Origin: Pseudomonas sp. SST3
GTDB lineage: Bacteria; Pseudomonadota; Gammaproteobacteria; Pseudomonadales; Pseudomonadaceae
Length of the DNA stretch: 52,634 bases
Direction: 5' to 3'
NCBI RefSeq assembly: GCF_003325755.1
Contig: NZ_QORI02000026.1
Location: forward strand, 1 to 52,634
Under the pieces are notes generated by a model. The model had not been told where the DNA came from and ran no database searches. It saw only the letters and a list, made by a program, of their open reading frames with translations. Each line of letters begins with the position of its first letter. Positions within the stretch are counted from its first letter, which is position 1. Of this stretch, positions 8,356 to 17,572 are shown in pieces. The position numbers and the translations under genes are program-made.

Positions 8356-9615
8356 ATGAAAATCCTGTTTTTGCACAGTTTGTATGCTCCCCATATTGGC
8401 GGCGGCGCGGAGATCGTCGTGCGTCAGCTGGCCGAAGGGCTTCAGCGCCGCGGTTGCGATGTGGCGGTGCTGGCCACCGGCCCCGAGAGCGGGCTGCACG
8501 AAGAAACCCTGGGTGGCGTGCGGATCTATCGCGCCGGTCTGTACAACCTGTACTGGCATTACACCCAGACCCGGCCCAATCCGTTGCTGCGCCTCGGCTG
8601 GCATTACCGCGATCGCTATAACCGCAGCATGCGCCAGCATGTTCGCGAGGTGATCGGGCGCGAACAACCCGACGTGGTGATCTGCAACAACCTGACCGGC
8701 TGGTCGATCTCCGCCTGGGACGAGATCAGCGCGGCGGGCGTACCGATCGTTCAGGTAGTGCATGACCTTTACCTGTTGTGCCCCAAGGATACGATGTTCA
8801 GCAAAGGCCGTAGCTGCACCCGTCAGTGCCGCATGTGTTCGGCCTTCCGCCAGCACCATGGGGCGGCATCGGCCCAGGTCACTGCGGTGATCGGTGTCAG
8901 TCGCTTCATTCTCGAGCGGGTATCTGGAGGCGGATATTTCAGCCGGGCCAGCCTCCATGTGGTGCACAACAGCACGGCATCGGACGACAACTCATTGTCC
9001 GTGCCGCGCCAGAACCACAGCGGGCTGCTGCGTTTCGGCTACATCGGCACGCTGTCGGAAAACAAGGGCGTGAGTTGGCTGATTGCGCAGTTTCAGGAGC
9101 TGTCGATCAACGCCACGCTGGAAATCGCCGGTCGCGGCAAGCTCGATTACGAAGCGCAGCTCAAGGCCATGGCCGATCCCGCCAAGGTCCGTCTGGCCGG
9201 CTATCAGCATCCGGACGACTTCATGCGCAACATCGACGTGCTGGTGGTGCCTTCGATCTGGGCCGAGCCCTTCGGGCTGGTCGCCGTCGAAGCCTGCGCC
9301 CGGCACCTGCCAGTCATCGCGACAAACATGGGCGGACTGCCGGAGATCATCCAGGACAACCTCAACGGGCTGCTCTGCTCGCCAGCCGACCCTGACTCGC
9401 TGGGCCGCGCGATGCTCAGGCTCTACCTGGACAGCGGCCTGCGCCGACGCCTGTCGCAACAAGCCCGCGACAGTGTTGCGCCTTTTCTCGACATGGACCG
9501 GATGCTCGATCAGTACCAGTCGATCCTGCATGCCACGCTGCACGGCCGGAGAGCCCATGATGATTTCGAATTCGCTGACTATCTCGCGCCCCAGGCCGAG
9601 CCCGCTGGCGATTGA
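8356..9615 (+). CDS. Glycosyltransferase family 4
   Basis: This 419-residue GT-B enzyme starts MKILFLHSLYAPHIGGGAEI, with the glycine loop of the acceptor domain. The donor-binding domain follows: FGYIGTLSENKGVSWL, then the signature VVPSIWAEPFGLVAVEACA with the paired Glu of GT4 (E-x7-E). A Cys-rich stretch (LCPKD, RSCTRQCRMCSAF) around residues 150-170 is seen in a subset of such enzymes and could bind a metal. ATG 8356 is the start, and the weak purine-rich TGGGA lies upstream. The last 59 bases overlap the start of the polymerase gene, so the two are probably translationally coupled. Confidence 0.88.
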   Translation: MKILFLHSLYAPHIGGGAEIVVRQLAEGLQRRGCDVAVLATGPESGLHEETLGGVRIYRAGLYNLYWHYTQTRPNPLLRLGWHYRDRYNRSMRQHVREVIGREQPDVVICNNLTGWSISAWDEISAAGVPIVQVVHDLYLLCPKDTMFSKGRSCTRQCRMCSAFRQHHGAASAQVTAVIGVSRFILERVSGGGYFSRASLHVVHNSTASDDNSLSVPRQNHSGLLRFGYIGTLSENKGVSWLIAQFQELSINATLEIAGRGKLDYEAQLKAMADPAKVRLAGYQHPDDFMRNIDVLVVPSIWAEPFGLVAVEACARHLPVIATNMGGLPEIIQDNLNGLLCSPADPDSLGRAMLRLYLDSGLRRRLSQQARDSVAPFLDMDRMLDQYQSILHATLHGRRAHDDFEFADYLAPQAEPAGD

Positions 9616-10894
9616 CAAGCCAACGTTGCTGACCCTGATCGCAGCCTCGCTGCTGATTAGCGAAACCTTTGCCGGGGCCCTGCGCTATTACCTGGACATA
9701 GCGGGTATTTCCGCCCTGCTCTACCTGCCGAAGCTGGCCTGTCTCGCGGCGGTTGGACTGGAATTGCCACGCGCACGCAGCAATCCAGAGGTGTGGCTGG
9801 TGCTGTTTGCGGTGCTGGTTTCAGGCCTGTTGGCACTGCTTCACGGAGCCTCGCTGGGCAATGTCGGCTTCAGCCTGTTCATTTACGTCCCGTTGCTGTT
9901 CGGCGTGTTCTGCGGCAGCTACCTGGAGCGCCGTACCGGTTTACTGGGCTGGGTGATCGGGTTTTGCCTGGCCGCCTCGTTACTCGGCATCGCATTGGAC
10001 ATGTTCACCAGCGTGCCATGGAAGGGGTACAGCTACATGATGGGTGACGTCGAACTGACCGCAAACAAATCCTGGGCCTTCGGCAGCACGGACCGCCTCG
10101 CCGGGTTTGCGCGGATGTCGACCAATCTGGCCGTGATGATTGCCCTGTACAGCCTGTTCCTGGCTGCGTTCCTGCGGTCACGTTTGTTGCGGATGATGCT
10201 CTACCCGCTGGCCTTTGGCGCTATCTATCTCACCACCAACAAATCCACTGCGGCAGCCTATCTGTTGACACTGATGATGCTGTTTCTTGCCGGCTACCGA
10301 TTGCCCAGCGCCACGGCTTTTCTTATCGCGGTGATAACGGGGATGGCGCTGCCAGTCGCCAGCCTGCTGCTGAATATCCCGCAGAGCGAGGCTTATAGCG
10401 CCAGCCTGCTTGCGTCCTTCAATGATCGCCTGATTCATAGCTGGCCGAATTTCATTGATGCAATCATCAATGAAGGCTGGGGTTGGTGGGGCGCTGGTTT
10501 CGGGGCGGTCGGTGCCAGTGTCGCAGCGTTCCCCATGGCCTGGCTGGAATTGTTGAGAGTCGCCGATAACACCGCGCTGTATCTCTGGGGAATGCTCGGT
10601 GTACTTGGGGTGCTGCTGTATCTGCTGCTGTTCCCGCTGCTGCTGCGCCTGCATGATCGTGGGCCGCGCATTCGTGATGCCTTGCTGGGCATTGTCTTCT
10701 GTACGTGTCTCATCGGCTGGGCCACCGATGTGCTGGAAGTGACCACCGCCACCTTGTTTCTGGGCATGGCCATTGCCCATGTCCTGGCGCCCCGGACGGT
10801 TCCGTATCGAGGCTCGCATGCTCCAATCGGCACGGCACAACCGCTCGGTGGCCTAGAACCGCACACACCTAGACACAAGGATGAGTGGCCATGA
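9557..10894 (+). CDS. O-antigen polymerase/ligase-like membrane protein (Wzy candidate)
   Basis: This 445-residue protein has 10 or more hydrophobic helices, beginning near LLTLIAASLLISETF and ending near VLGVLLYLLLFPLLL. A large polar loop (residues about 270-335) carries FNDRLIHSWPNFIDAI and a WGWWGAGFG segment, the general layout of Wzy/WaaL proteins. With Wzx and Wzc in the same operon, polymerisation of repeat units is the likely role, comparable to PslJ. The start is ATG 9557 (or 9560) after GGAGAG at 9548. The open frame extends far upstream, but that part overlaps the GT4 in another frame and has no polymerase-like sequence. Sequence conservation in this family is poor, so the assignment rests on topology and context. 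Confidence 0.75.
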   Translation: MMISNSLTISRPRPSPLAIDKPTLLTLIAASLLISETFAGALRYYLDIAGISALLYLPKLACLAAVGLELPRARSNPEVWLVLFAVLVSGLLALLHGASLGNVGFSLFIYVPLLFGVFCGSYLERRTGLLGWVIGFCLAASLLGIALDMFTSVPWKGYSYMMGDVELTANKSWAFGSTDRLAGFARMSTNLAVMIALYSLFLAAFLRSRLLRMMLYPLAFGAIYLTTNKSTAAAYLLTLMMLFLAGYRLPSATAFLIAVITGMALPVASLLLNIPQSEAYSASLLASFNDRLIHSWPNFIDAIINEGWGWWGAGFGAVGASVAAFPMAWLELLRVADNTALYLWGMLGVLGVLLYLLLFPLLLRLHDRGPRIRDALLGIVFCTCLIGWATDVLEVTTATLFLGMAIAHVLAPRTVPYRGSHAPIGTAQPLGGLEPHTPRHKDEWP

Positions 10895-12204
10895 GCACCC
10901 GCCTCCGCTATCGCCGGTTGGCGCTTGTCGCAGCCCTTTCAGGTTTTGCATTGAACGCGCCGGCAAAGCCAATGGAAGAACCTTTCATCATCGGAGTCGC
11001 ATCGCACGATCTGCACCTGCGAGACAGTCGAAACCAGGGGAACCTGCTGTCGCGAGAAGCCGGTATCGAGTCGGTGCGGACCGATGCGCATTGGGCGTTT
11101 CTGGAACGCAACCGCGATCGGCTCAAGGTGGAGCCGCACTGGCACCGCTATCTCGCCGGCACCGAAGCACAGGGGCTCGATAGCCTGTTCATCCTTGGCT
11201 ACGGCAACAGCTTTCACGGCGATGGGCAGAAGCCGCGTAGCGAACCAGTACGCGCCGCCTTCAATCGCTACGTCGCGTTCGTTGCACAGCAGTTTCGCGG
11301 CCGCATCAAACACTACGAAGTCTGGAACGAGTGGGACGTCGAAAACCCGACCGACCCGCAGTTCACGCAGGATTACGCCCGACTTATCGCCGATGCGGCG
11401 GGCATCATCCGCCAGCACGATCCCGACGCCAACGTGCTGGCCGGCGCTGTGACGACCCACGGCATCGAGTCGGGTTTCGCGCTGCGCCTGATCGAGGCCG
11501 GTGTGATGCAATCGATCGATGGCCTCTCGCTGCACCCTTACGTGCATTGTCGCGGGCGCGGGAAGAACACCCCGGAAGCCTGGATCGAGTGGCTTGCAAA
11601 GATTGATCTGGAGTTGTCCCGCGCCGCTGGCGAGCCAGTTCCGCTGTATCTGACCGAGATGAGCTGGCCGGCCTATCAGGGGTCTTGCGGCATCGATGAA
11701 CGCCTGCAGGCGGCTTATCTGGCACGCAGCTTCTTTCTCGCCAGGACGCTACCCAACGTGCGGGGTTACTGGTGGTACGACTTGCGAAACGACGGCACGG
11801 ACAAGCGCGAGCGTGAGCACAATTTCGGTTTACTCCGTCAGGACTACTCGCTGAAGCCGGCGTATTCAGTGCTCAAGGCAATTAGCCCGATCATCCAGAA
11901 CTACCAGTTCCTCGGTCATGCTGGCGAGGCCGGCCAGAACACCGTCCTGCTCCATTTCGGTAACGCTGACGAACAGCTTCTGGTCGGCTGGAGCACCGAT
12001 CAGGCCCGCTCGGTCAGCATCGAATCCGCCGGCCGGGCAACCGGCAAGTTGGAGTGGATCGACACCGCCACTCCTGATAACGGCCGGACTCGAGGCGACA
12101 CGGTATGGGAATGCCCCGCCACTGCGAGCAACTGCACCGCTAACGTCGAGCTCAACGGATTTCCGAAGATCTTCAGCCTCGGTAACTCCACACCCAAGCC
12201 TTAG
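10891..12204 (+). CDS. Clan GH-A glycoside hydrolase, PslG-like (GH39 type)
   Basis: The 437-residue product has a hydrophobic N-terminus (LALVAALSGFALNAPA) that may be a signal peptide, followed by a TIM-barrel hydrolase. The acid/base Glu is in HYEVWNEWDVENP and the nucleophile Glu in PLYLTEMSWPAYQG, the two sites expected for clan-A retaining enzymes. SLHPYVHCRGRG and GYWWYDLRND fit the barrel. In P. aeruginosa, PslG is a GH39-type endoglycosidase encoded within the psl operon and needed for biofilm matrix production; this protein occupies a similar place. It may cleave the polymer or lipid-linked intermediates in the periplasm. ATG 10891 sits 10 bases after AAGG; the upstream GTG 10885 is too close to it. 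Confidence 0.82.
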   Translation: MSTRLRYRRLALVAALSGFALNAPAKPMEEPFIIGVASHDLHLRDSRNQGNLLSREAGIESVRTDAHWAFLERNRDRLKVEPHWHRYLAGTEAQGLDSLFILGYGNSFHGDGQKPRSEPVRAAFNRYVAFVAQQFRGRIKHYEVWNEWDVENPTDPQFTQDYARLIADAAGIIRQHDPDANVLAGAVTTHGIESGFALRLIEAGVMQSIDGLSLHPYVHCRGRGKNTPEAWIEWLAKIDLELSRAAGEPVPLYLTEMSWPAYQGSCGIDERLQAAYLARSFFLARTLPNVRGYWWYDLRNDGTDKREREHNFGLLRQDYSLKPAYSVLKAISPIIQNYQFLGHAGEAGQNTVLLHFGNADEQLLVGWSTDQARSVSIESAGRATGKLEWIDTATPDNGRTRGDTVWECPATASNCTANVELNGFPKIFSLGNSTPKP

Positions 12205-12241
12205 CGATTCGTGAACAGTTCTTTGGAAAGAGGAGTTTCAG

Positions 12242-13360
12242 ATGATTGTGATCAACGCTCGCTTCCTGACCCAGGAAATACGCGGCGTACAGCGTTTCGC
12301 GGAACAGATCAGCCTGCAGCTCAGGAGCCTTCGCGACGATCTCGTGTTCGTCGCGCCACAGGATATACGCCTGCATGAAAGCGCTGAGCAGCTAGGCGTA
12401 CACCGCATCGGCCGGCACCGAGGGCACCTTTGGGAGCAGCTCGATCTGCCTTTGTGGCTGGCGAGCAATGGCAGCCCGCCGCTCGTCTCGCTGTGCAACA
12501 CGGCCCCCCTGGCTTACAACAACCAGATCGCGACCCACCATGACATCACCTATGTCAGGCATCCCGAAAGCTACTCGCGAACGTTCCGGGCGACCTACCG
12601 CAACCTCACACCGCTGCTGCTCAAGCGAATCAAGGCGCTGATTACCGTGAGCGAATTTTCACGAAAAGAAATAGCCGGCTTCTACAACTATCCGGCACAC
12701 GATATCTGCGTGGTGCCCAACGCCGTGGATGCACGCTTTCAGCCTTTCTGTGCCGCCCAATGCCCCCGGGGCTCGGCGCCGTACCTGCTGGCAGTGTCTT
12801 CACCCAGCGCGCACAAGAACTTCGCCAGGATGGTCGCCGCATTTCTGCGCCTGGAAGGGCTCGACGAAGTGGAGCTGCGCATCATTGGTGACTCGAACCG
12901 GGTCTTCTCCGGCAGCCTGCACGACGCTGCCGGCAGTCGGCGCATCCGCATGCTTGGCAGGCTCACCGACGAAGAACTGGTCGAGGCCTATCAGGGCGCA
13001 ACGGCCTTCGTGTTTCCCTCCATATATGAAGGCTTCGGCATTCCCCCGCTCGAGGCGCAGGCCTGCGGCTGCCCGGTCATCGCCGCACGTGCCGCCTCCA
13101 TTCCGGAAGTTCTGGGCGATAGCGCGCTGTACTTCGATCCGCTGAAGGTCCAGGACATCACCGATTGCATGCAGCGAGTCCTGCTGGACGAGTCCCTGCG
13201 TCAGGATCTGCGCCGCCGCGGCAAGGCGAACGTCGCACGCTACTGCTGGAATGCGTCGGCCCGGCAGGTATCCCGGTTGATCGACCAGGCGTTCACTGGG
13301 GTGCGTGACGCCAGCAAGGCGAGTATTCAGCAGCTCCCGCTCAGCCAGCCGAAGCATTAA
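12242..13360 (+). CDS. Glycosyltransferase family 4
   Basis: The 372-residue protein begins MIVINARFLTQEIRGVQRFA and has the GT4 donor-site signature FPSIYEGFGIPPLEAQACGCP with both conserved Glu. ATHHDITYVRHPESYS and LITVSEFSRKEI are typical of mannosyl/rhamnosyltransferases of exopolysaccharide clusters. The ribosome-binding site AGAGGAG lies 8-9 bases before ATG. It follows the hydrolase gene by 37 bases. Sugar specificity cannot be read from the sequence. Confidence 0.88.
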   Translation: MIVINARFLTQEIRGVQRFAEQISLQLRSLRDDLVFVAPQDIRLHESAEQLGVHRIGRHRGHLWEQLDLPLWLASNGSPPLVSLCNTAPLAYNNQIATHHDITYVRHPESYSRTFRATYRNLTPLLLKRIKALITVSEFSRKEIAGFYNYPAHDICVVPNAVDARFQPFCAAQCPRGSAPYLLAVSSPSAHKNFARMVAAFLRLEGLDEVELRIIGDSNRVFSGSLHDAAGSRRIRMLGRLTDEELVEAYQGATAFVFPSIYEGFGIPPLEAQACGCPVIAARAASIPEVLGDSALYFDPLKVQDITDCMQRVLLDESLRQDLRRRGKANVARYCWNASARQVSRLIDQAFTGVRDASKASIQQLPLSQPKH

Positions 13361-13493
13361 CCAGGGCAGGCTACGCCAGATAAAGCCGGTCGCGCCGCGT
13401 ACAGCCACACACCAAATCGCCATAACAGGCCCCCGATCGTCGTCTCGACGGTTGATCCGCTGCCACTCCCCCATACCCACGAAAGGCTATCGT

Positions 13494-14711
13494 ATGAAAA
13501 TCGCCGTTGTTCATGACTGGCTAGTAACCTACGCCGGCGCCGAACGGGTGCTTGCCGGGATACTCGAAACCTGGCCAGAAGCAGACCTCTTTGCCGTGAT
13601 CGACTTCCTTTCCGATGAAGACCGCGCCAACCTCGGCGGCAAACGCGCCACTACGACCTTCATCCAGCAGCTGCCCAAGGCAAGGACGCACTATCAGAAA
13701 TACCTGCCTCTGATGCCCTTGGCCATCGAGCAGCTCGACATGTCGAGCTACGACTTGGTGATCTCCAGCAGCCACGCCGTGGCAAAGGGCGTGCTCACCG
13801 GGCCGAACCAGCTTCACATCAGCTACGTGCATTCACCGATCCGCTACGCCTGGGACCTTCAGCATCAGTATCTGCACGAGGCCAGCCTGGACCACGGCTT
13901 CAAGGCAAAACTGGCGCGCATGCTGTTGCACTACATGCGTATGTGGGATCAGCGCACCGCCAGCGGTGTCGATGAGTTCATCGCCAACTCGCACTTCATC
14001 GGGCGGCGCATCAACAAGAGCTATCGACGTGAATCGACAGTGATCTACCCGCCCGTCGATACCCACCAGTTCACGCTGTATGCCGATAAGGAAGATTTTT
14101 ACCTGACCGCTTCGCGGATGGTGCCCTACAAGCGCATCCCAATGATTGTCGAAGCATTTTCGCGAATGCCCGACAAGAAGCTGATCGTAATCGGCACGGG
14201 ACCGGAAATGGAAAAAGCGAAGGAGCTCGCAACACCGAACGTGACGCTGATGGGCTACCAGAATTTCGCCGTGCTGTTGCATCACATGCAACGCGCCCGT
14301 GCGTTCGTGTTCGCTGCGGAAGAAGATTTCGGTATTGCACCCATCGAGGCTCAAGCCTGCGGCACACCGGTTATCGCCTATGGACGAGGCGGCGTCTTGG
14401 AAACGGTGCGGGGAATCGATCATCCGGAGCCAACAGGCGTGTTCTACGCCGAGCAGACACCTGAGTCACTCATCGCTGCGGTGAAGGAATTCGAGTCCGA
14501 AGCGCATCACATCCTGGCGGACACCTGCCGGGTAAGCGCGGAGCGTTTTTCAACCGAACGATTCAGGCAGGAGATTAAGACCTTCGTCGATACTAGGGTT
14601 CGCGAGGTTTCTTTACACCAAGGACAGGACGCGCTGGTGCACCGCCCACTCATAACACCGGCAAGCGTCACACCGGTTTATCCGGCGGCGGTGCCCATGA
14701 AGCACGCCTGA
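13494..14711 (+). CDS. Glycosyltransferase family 4 (WbaZ/mannosyltransferase-like)
   Basis: This 405-residue GT-B enzyme starts MKIAVVHDWLVTYAGAERVL, a start shared by GDP-mannose-using transferases of the WbaZ type. HISYVHSPIRYAWD, YLTASRMVPYKRI (donor-site Arg/Lys) and VFAAEEDFGIAPIEAQACGT (E-x7-E) complete the signature. GAAAGG lies 8 bases before ATG 13494. A 133-bp gap separates it from the previous transferase; I see no terminator or promoter in it. Mannose transfer is only an inference from family resemblance. Confidence 0.87.
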   Translation: MKIAVVHDWLVTYAGAERVLAGILETWPEADLFAVIDFLSDEDRANLGGKRATTTFIQQLPKARTHYQKYLPLMPLAIEQLDMSSYDLVISSSHAVAKGVLTGPNQLHISYVHSPIRYAWDLQHQYLHEASLDHGFKAKLARMLLHYMRMWDQRTASGVDEFIANSHFIGRRINKSYRRESTVIYPPVDTHQFTLYADKEDFYLTASRMVPYKRIPMIVEAFSRMPDKKLIVIGTGPEMEKAKELATPNVTLMGYQNFAVLLHHMQRARAFVFAAEEDFGIAPIEAQACGTPVIAYGRGGVLETVRGIDHPEPTGVFYAEQTPESLIAAVKEFESEAHHILADTCRVSAERFSTERFRQEIKTFVDTRVREVSLHQGQDALVHRPLITPASVTPVYPAAVPMKHA

Positions 14712-14743
14712 GCACGCTCCCATCTCATTGCGAGGTTTCACGG

Positions 14744-15085
14744 ATGAACACAGCAACCGCAACTCACCGAATCCAGACCAGCTGCGTATTAAGCCTTGCC
14801 TTGCTGATCAGCGGGACGACGAACGCCGCTCACGGGCCTGAACATGTCGGCGCAGAACTGTACCGGCATGGGCACGAAAGCTTCGCCCCTGACGGGCCAA
14901 GCTGCGTCGGCCGCCAGGGTCCACGGGTGATCATCTTCGATCAAGATCTTCGCCAGACCGCACCGTCCTGTAACACCGCCACCCGCGGTTCCGTAACGAT
15001 CACGCCGCCGCCCATACGGCTGGCGCGACCGCTCTCCGGCAGCCAATACATTCCGTCTAGCGACAGCATCCGCTACTCGTTTTAA
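14744..15085 (+). CDS. Small predicted exported protein, unknown function
   Basis: The 113-residue product has an N-terminal hydrophobic stretch, CVLSLALLISGTTNAAHG, that looks like a cleavable signal peptide ending at NAA. The mature part of about 85 residues has two cysteines (PSCVGRQG and APSCNTAT), which could form a disulphide, and a Pro-rich segment ITPPPIRLARP. I recognise no domain. It is the only clearly exported small protein among the glycosyltransferases and may act in the envelope as a partner of the export machinery. GAGG lies about 11 bases before ATG. The reality of the gene rests on the signal peptide and its place in the operon. Confidence 0.5.
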   Translation: MNTATATHRIQTSCVLSLALLISGTTNAAHGPEHVGAELYRHGHESFAPDGPSCVGRQGPRVIIFDQDLRQTAPSCNTATRGSVTITPPPIRLARPLSGSQYIPSSDSIRYSF

Positions 15086-15107
15086 CCTGCGACCCTCAGG
15101 AGGGCCC

Positions 15108-15329
15108 ATGGACAATGCAGACCAAAACAGGCAATCGCTGGTTTACGCCGACGGTTACTCCTATACAGAGATCTTCCAGACACCCGACAGGCCAGGCATT
15201 TCTGGCGGAGATCGGTTGATCAGCGTCTTCCATGCATTCTTCACTGCCGACCGCGACAACGAGGCTCCAACGGCAGACTTACCTGAAGTGCAAACGGATG
15301 CGGTCAGGGTACCTGGCAGCGTCATCTGA
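15108..15329 (+). CDS. Small hypothetical protein (73 residues)
   Basis: This short frame begins with ATG preceded by a strong ribosome-binding site, AGGAGGG, 3-4 bases upstream of the start (spacing a little short). The product is acidic, with no signal peptide or membrane helix, and includes YADGYSYTEIFQTPDRPG. I do not recognise it. It fits tightly between the exported protein and the GT2 gene in the same direction, which favours it being real. No overlapping frame in this stretch looks more convincing. Confidence 0.4.
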   Translation: MDNADQNRQSLVYADGYSYTEIFQTPDRPGISGGDRLISVFHAFFTADRDNEAPTADLPEVQTDAVRVPGSVI

Positions 15330-15444
15330 TCGGCGCCCTGCGCCGGACAACGGGACCAACCCACCGCAGCACGGCAACCATCACCAGGCAATGGCCATGC
15401 CACTGTTGAATCGGTGGCATTCACGCTTCACACCGAGACAATCC

Positions 15445-16443
15445 ATGAGCCCCAAGACGACTGTGGTGACCGTGACCTACGGCAATCGGCTGGCTTATCT
15501 GCAGCAGCTGATCGAGCGTGCGCTGAGCTTCGCCGAAATCAGCGACGTGGTAGTGGTGAGCAACGCATCACTCGCTTCCCTGGATCAACTACTCGAGCGT
15601 TGGCCGGGACGGGTCAAGCTGATCGAGCTGCAGCACAATACCGGCTCGGCGAACGGCTATGCCGTAGCGCTAGACGCGGCGCTGGCAGGCGGAGCTGACT
15701 ACATCTGGATGATGGATGACGACAATGCTCCGACAGCGGCTGCAGTGTCGATTCTGCATCGCGAACTTGCGCGGCTCACCGGTCTGCTCGGCCGGGATCG
15801 CGTAGCGGTACTGGGCTATCGCGCGACGCAACAGGCCGACATCGCACAGGGAGTCCCCCTCCGCTACATCCTCCAGCCACGCTCCAGCTACTTCGGCTTT
15901 CATATCGCCCAGCTGCCTTACAAGCTCTGGCGTCGTGTGCCTTGGGCCAAACGGCCCGGCAAGCGGCCCGCGAGCATCAGCCTGCCATTCGCGCCGTATG
16001 GCGGCATGCTGGCGCATCGCAGCCTGTACCAGCGCATTGGCGTGCCCTTGAAGGATCTGGTGCTTTACGTCGACGACACCGAGTACACCCGGCGGATCAC
16101 CGCCGGCGGTGGTCGATTGTTCCTCTTCACCGATGCGGTGATCGACGAGCTCGAACATTCCTGGAACATCAAGGCGCGCACTCACAATATCTATGAGAGC
16201 TTTCTGCTCGGTGACTCGGATTTCCGCGCTTACTACGCCGCACGCAATCAGGCCTGGTTCGACAAGAACGTCTGGGCCGCTTCGCCCCGCCTCCATCGTC
16301 TCAACCGCATGATCTTTCTCACGCTACTGCGCCTGTTTGCCCGGCTCCGCAATAGCCGCGAGCGCCTGGCATTGATCGAACAGGCGATCCATGACGGTGA
16401 AAGCGGCATGCTGGGTATGAGCAAGACCTTCCCGTTGCGCTAA
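15445..16443 (+). CDS. Glycosyltransferase family 2 (galactofuranosyl/rhamnosyl type)
   Basis: The 332-residue protein begins MSPKTTVVTVTYGNRLAYLQ and carries a WMMDDDNAPTAAA motif, the metal-binding DxD site of a GT2 subgroup resembling GlfT- and rhamnosyltransferase-like enzymes. Further conserved elements are the PYGGMLAHRSL segment and LYVDDTEYTRRI (catalytic base region). ATG 15445 places the conserved beta strand three residues from the N-terminus. ATG 15391 or 15397 in frame would add an 18- or 16-residue tail, and none of the three has a clear ribosome-binding site. Confidence 0.83.
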   Translation: MSPKTTVVTVTYGNRLAYLQQLIERALSFAEISDVVVVSNASLASLDQLLERWPGRVKLIELQHNTGSANGYAVALDAALAGGADYIWMMDDDNAPTAAAVSILHRELARLTGLLGRDRVAVLGYRATQQADIAQGVPLRYILQPRSSYFGFHIAQLPYKLWRRVPWAKRPGKRPASISLPFAPYGGMLAHRSLYQRIGVPLKDLVLYVDDTEYTRRITAGGGRLFLFTDAVIDELEHSWNIKARTHNIYESFLLGDSDFRAYYAARNQAWFDKNVWAASPRLHRLNRMIFLTLLRLFARLRNSRERLALIEQAIHDGESGMLGMSKTFPLR

Positions 16444-16491
16444 CCCACCGTCAGCGCGCCATCTCGGCTCCGATTCATCGAGGACAGTCCC

Positions 16492-17562
16492 ATGGACGTC
16501 GCATCGGTTCAGCGTGACGCGAACAACTTCGATTTCTTGCGATTCTTCGCCGCATCTGCCGTGGTCTTCGGCCACTGCTATTGGCTCTCGGGCGCTGGCG
16601 ATAGCGAGCCGGTAAGGCTTTTCACCGGATCGATGGACACCGCCGACATTGCAGTGAACCTATTCTTCGTGATGAGCGGATTCCTGATCGCAGCGTCGTG
16701 GATGAACAGTCGCAGCGTGCTGGATTTCGTAGCCAAACGCGCACTGCGCATCTTTCCTGCATTGACGGTGTCGGTACTGTTCACCGTGCTGATCATCGGA
16801 CCGCTGGCGACTGGGCTCTCGCTGAAAGAATATTTTCTTGCCAGCCAGACCCTGCGTTATCTGACCAACATAGCCCTGATCACGCAGTTCCATCTGCCCG
16901 GCGTATTCACCGAGAACCCATTCCCCGATACGGTCAATGGATCGGTCTGGACGCTACCCTATGAAGTCTTCATGTACGCGTCATTGCTGGTGATGGGGTT
17001 GCTCAAGGTATTCGGGCGAATCGCCGTCGTGGTGGTGCCGATGATGCTCATAGCGATCCATTTCCACCTGGCACCGATTCTGGGGATGGAAAGCGAGATG
17101 CTGCACAAGTCGACCCGACTGGGAATGTTCTTCTTTCTTGGCTCGGCGATGTACCTGTATCGGAGAAATCTGCCCTGGAACTGGAAGGTCGCGCTGGCCT
17201 TGCTCGCGCTGTCGCTGCTCAGCGCAAGGACAGAGCTCTGGCTGTACATCCATGTACTGACGCTACCTTACCTGACCATCTATCTGGCACACCTGCCGAT
17301 ACCACGACTGTCCGGCTTCGGCAGGTACGGCGATTTCTCCTACGGCATCTATATTTTCAGCTTTCCGATCCAGCAACTGCTGATGCACGGTTTCAGTCCG
17401 CAGCTTCCGCTGGGCGCGTTCATGGCCATCAGCCTATTGGCGAGCATCGCCGTCGCGGCGCTGTCCTGGCACTTCGTCGAATCCCCGGCACTGCGGCTGA
17501 AACGCTACCTGCCCAGCGCCCGCGAGCGCATCGGCATTGCGGATCTCAGCCCAGCCCCCTGA
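16492..17562 (+). CDS. Membrane acyltransferase, OafA/YrhL (acyltransferase 3) family
   Basis: The 356-residue product has about ten hydrophobic helices and the family's N-terminal pattern FDFLRFFAASAVVFGHCYW, followed by VNLFFVMSGFLIAASW and KRALRIFPAL. The conserved His in the first helix end and the Arg in RIFPAL are the residues associated with acyl transfer. Such proteins O-acetylate extracellular polysaccharides; PslL has this role position in the P. aeruginosa cluster. GAGGA lies 10 bases before ATG. It is the last gene of the polysaccharide operon: the next gene converges on it with a 10-base gap, leaving no room for a separate terminator. Confidence 0.88.
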   Translation: MDVASVQRDANNFDFLRFFAASAVVFGHCYWLSGAGDSEPVRLFTGSMDTADIAVNLFFVMSGFLIAASWMNSRSVLDFVAKRALRIFPALTVSVLFTVLIIGPLATGLSLKEYFLASQTLRYLTNIALITQFHLPGVFTENPFPDTVNGSVWTLPYEVFMYASLLVMGLLKVFGRIAVVVVPMMLIAIHFHLAPILGMESEMLHKSTRLGMFFFLGSAMYLYRRNLPWNWKVALALLALSLLSARTELWLYIHVLTLPYLTIYLAHLPIPRLSGFGRYGDFSYGIYIFSFPIQQLLMHGFSPQLPLGAFMAISLLASIAVAALSWHFVESPALRLKRYLPSARERIGIADLSPAP

Positions 17563-17572
17563 CCAAGTAATC

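Noticed and set aside
9083..9556. Upstream extension of the polymerase frame inside the GT4 gene
   Set aside because: The GT4 frame has clear catalytic motifs there; the extension is Arg/Ser/Cys-rich shadow sequence, and the real start with GGAGAG is at 9557.
1062..17562. An ops element for RfaH recruitment
   Set aside because: I looked for GGCGGTAGC-type sequences near gene starts of the locus and saw none; the element would normally be in the leader, which lies outside the window.
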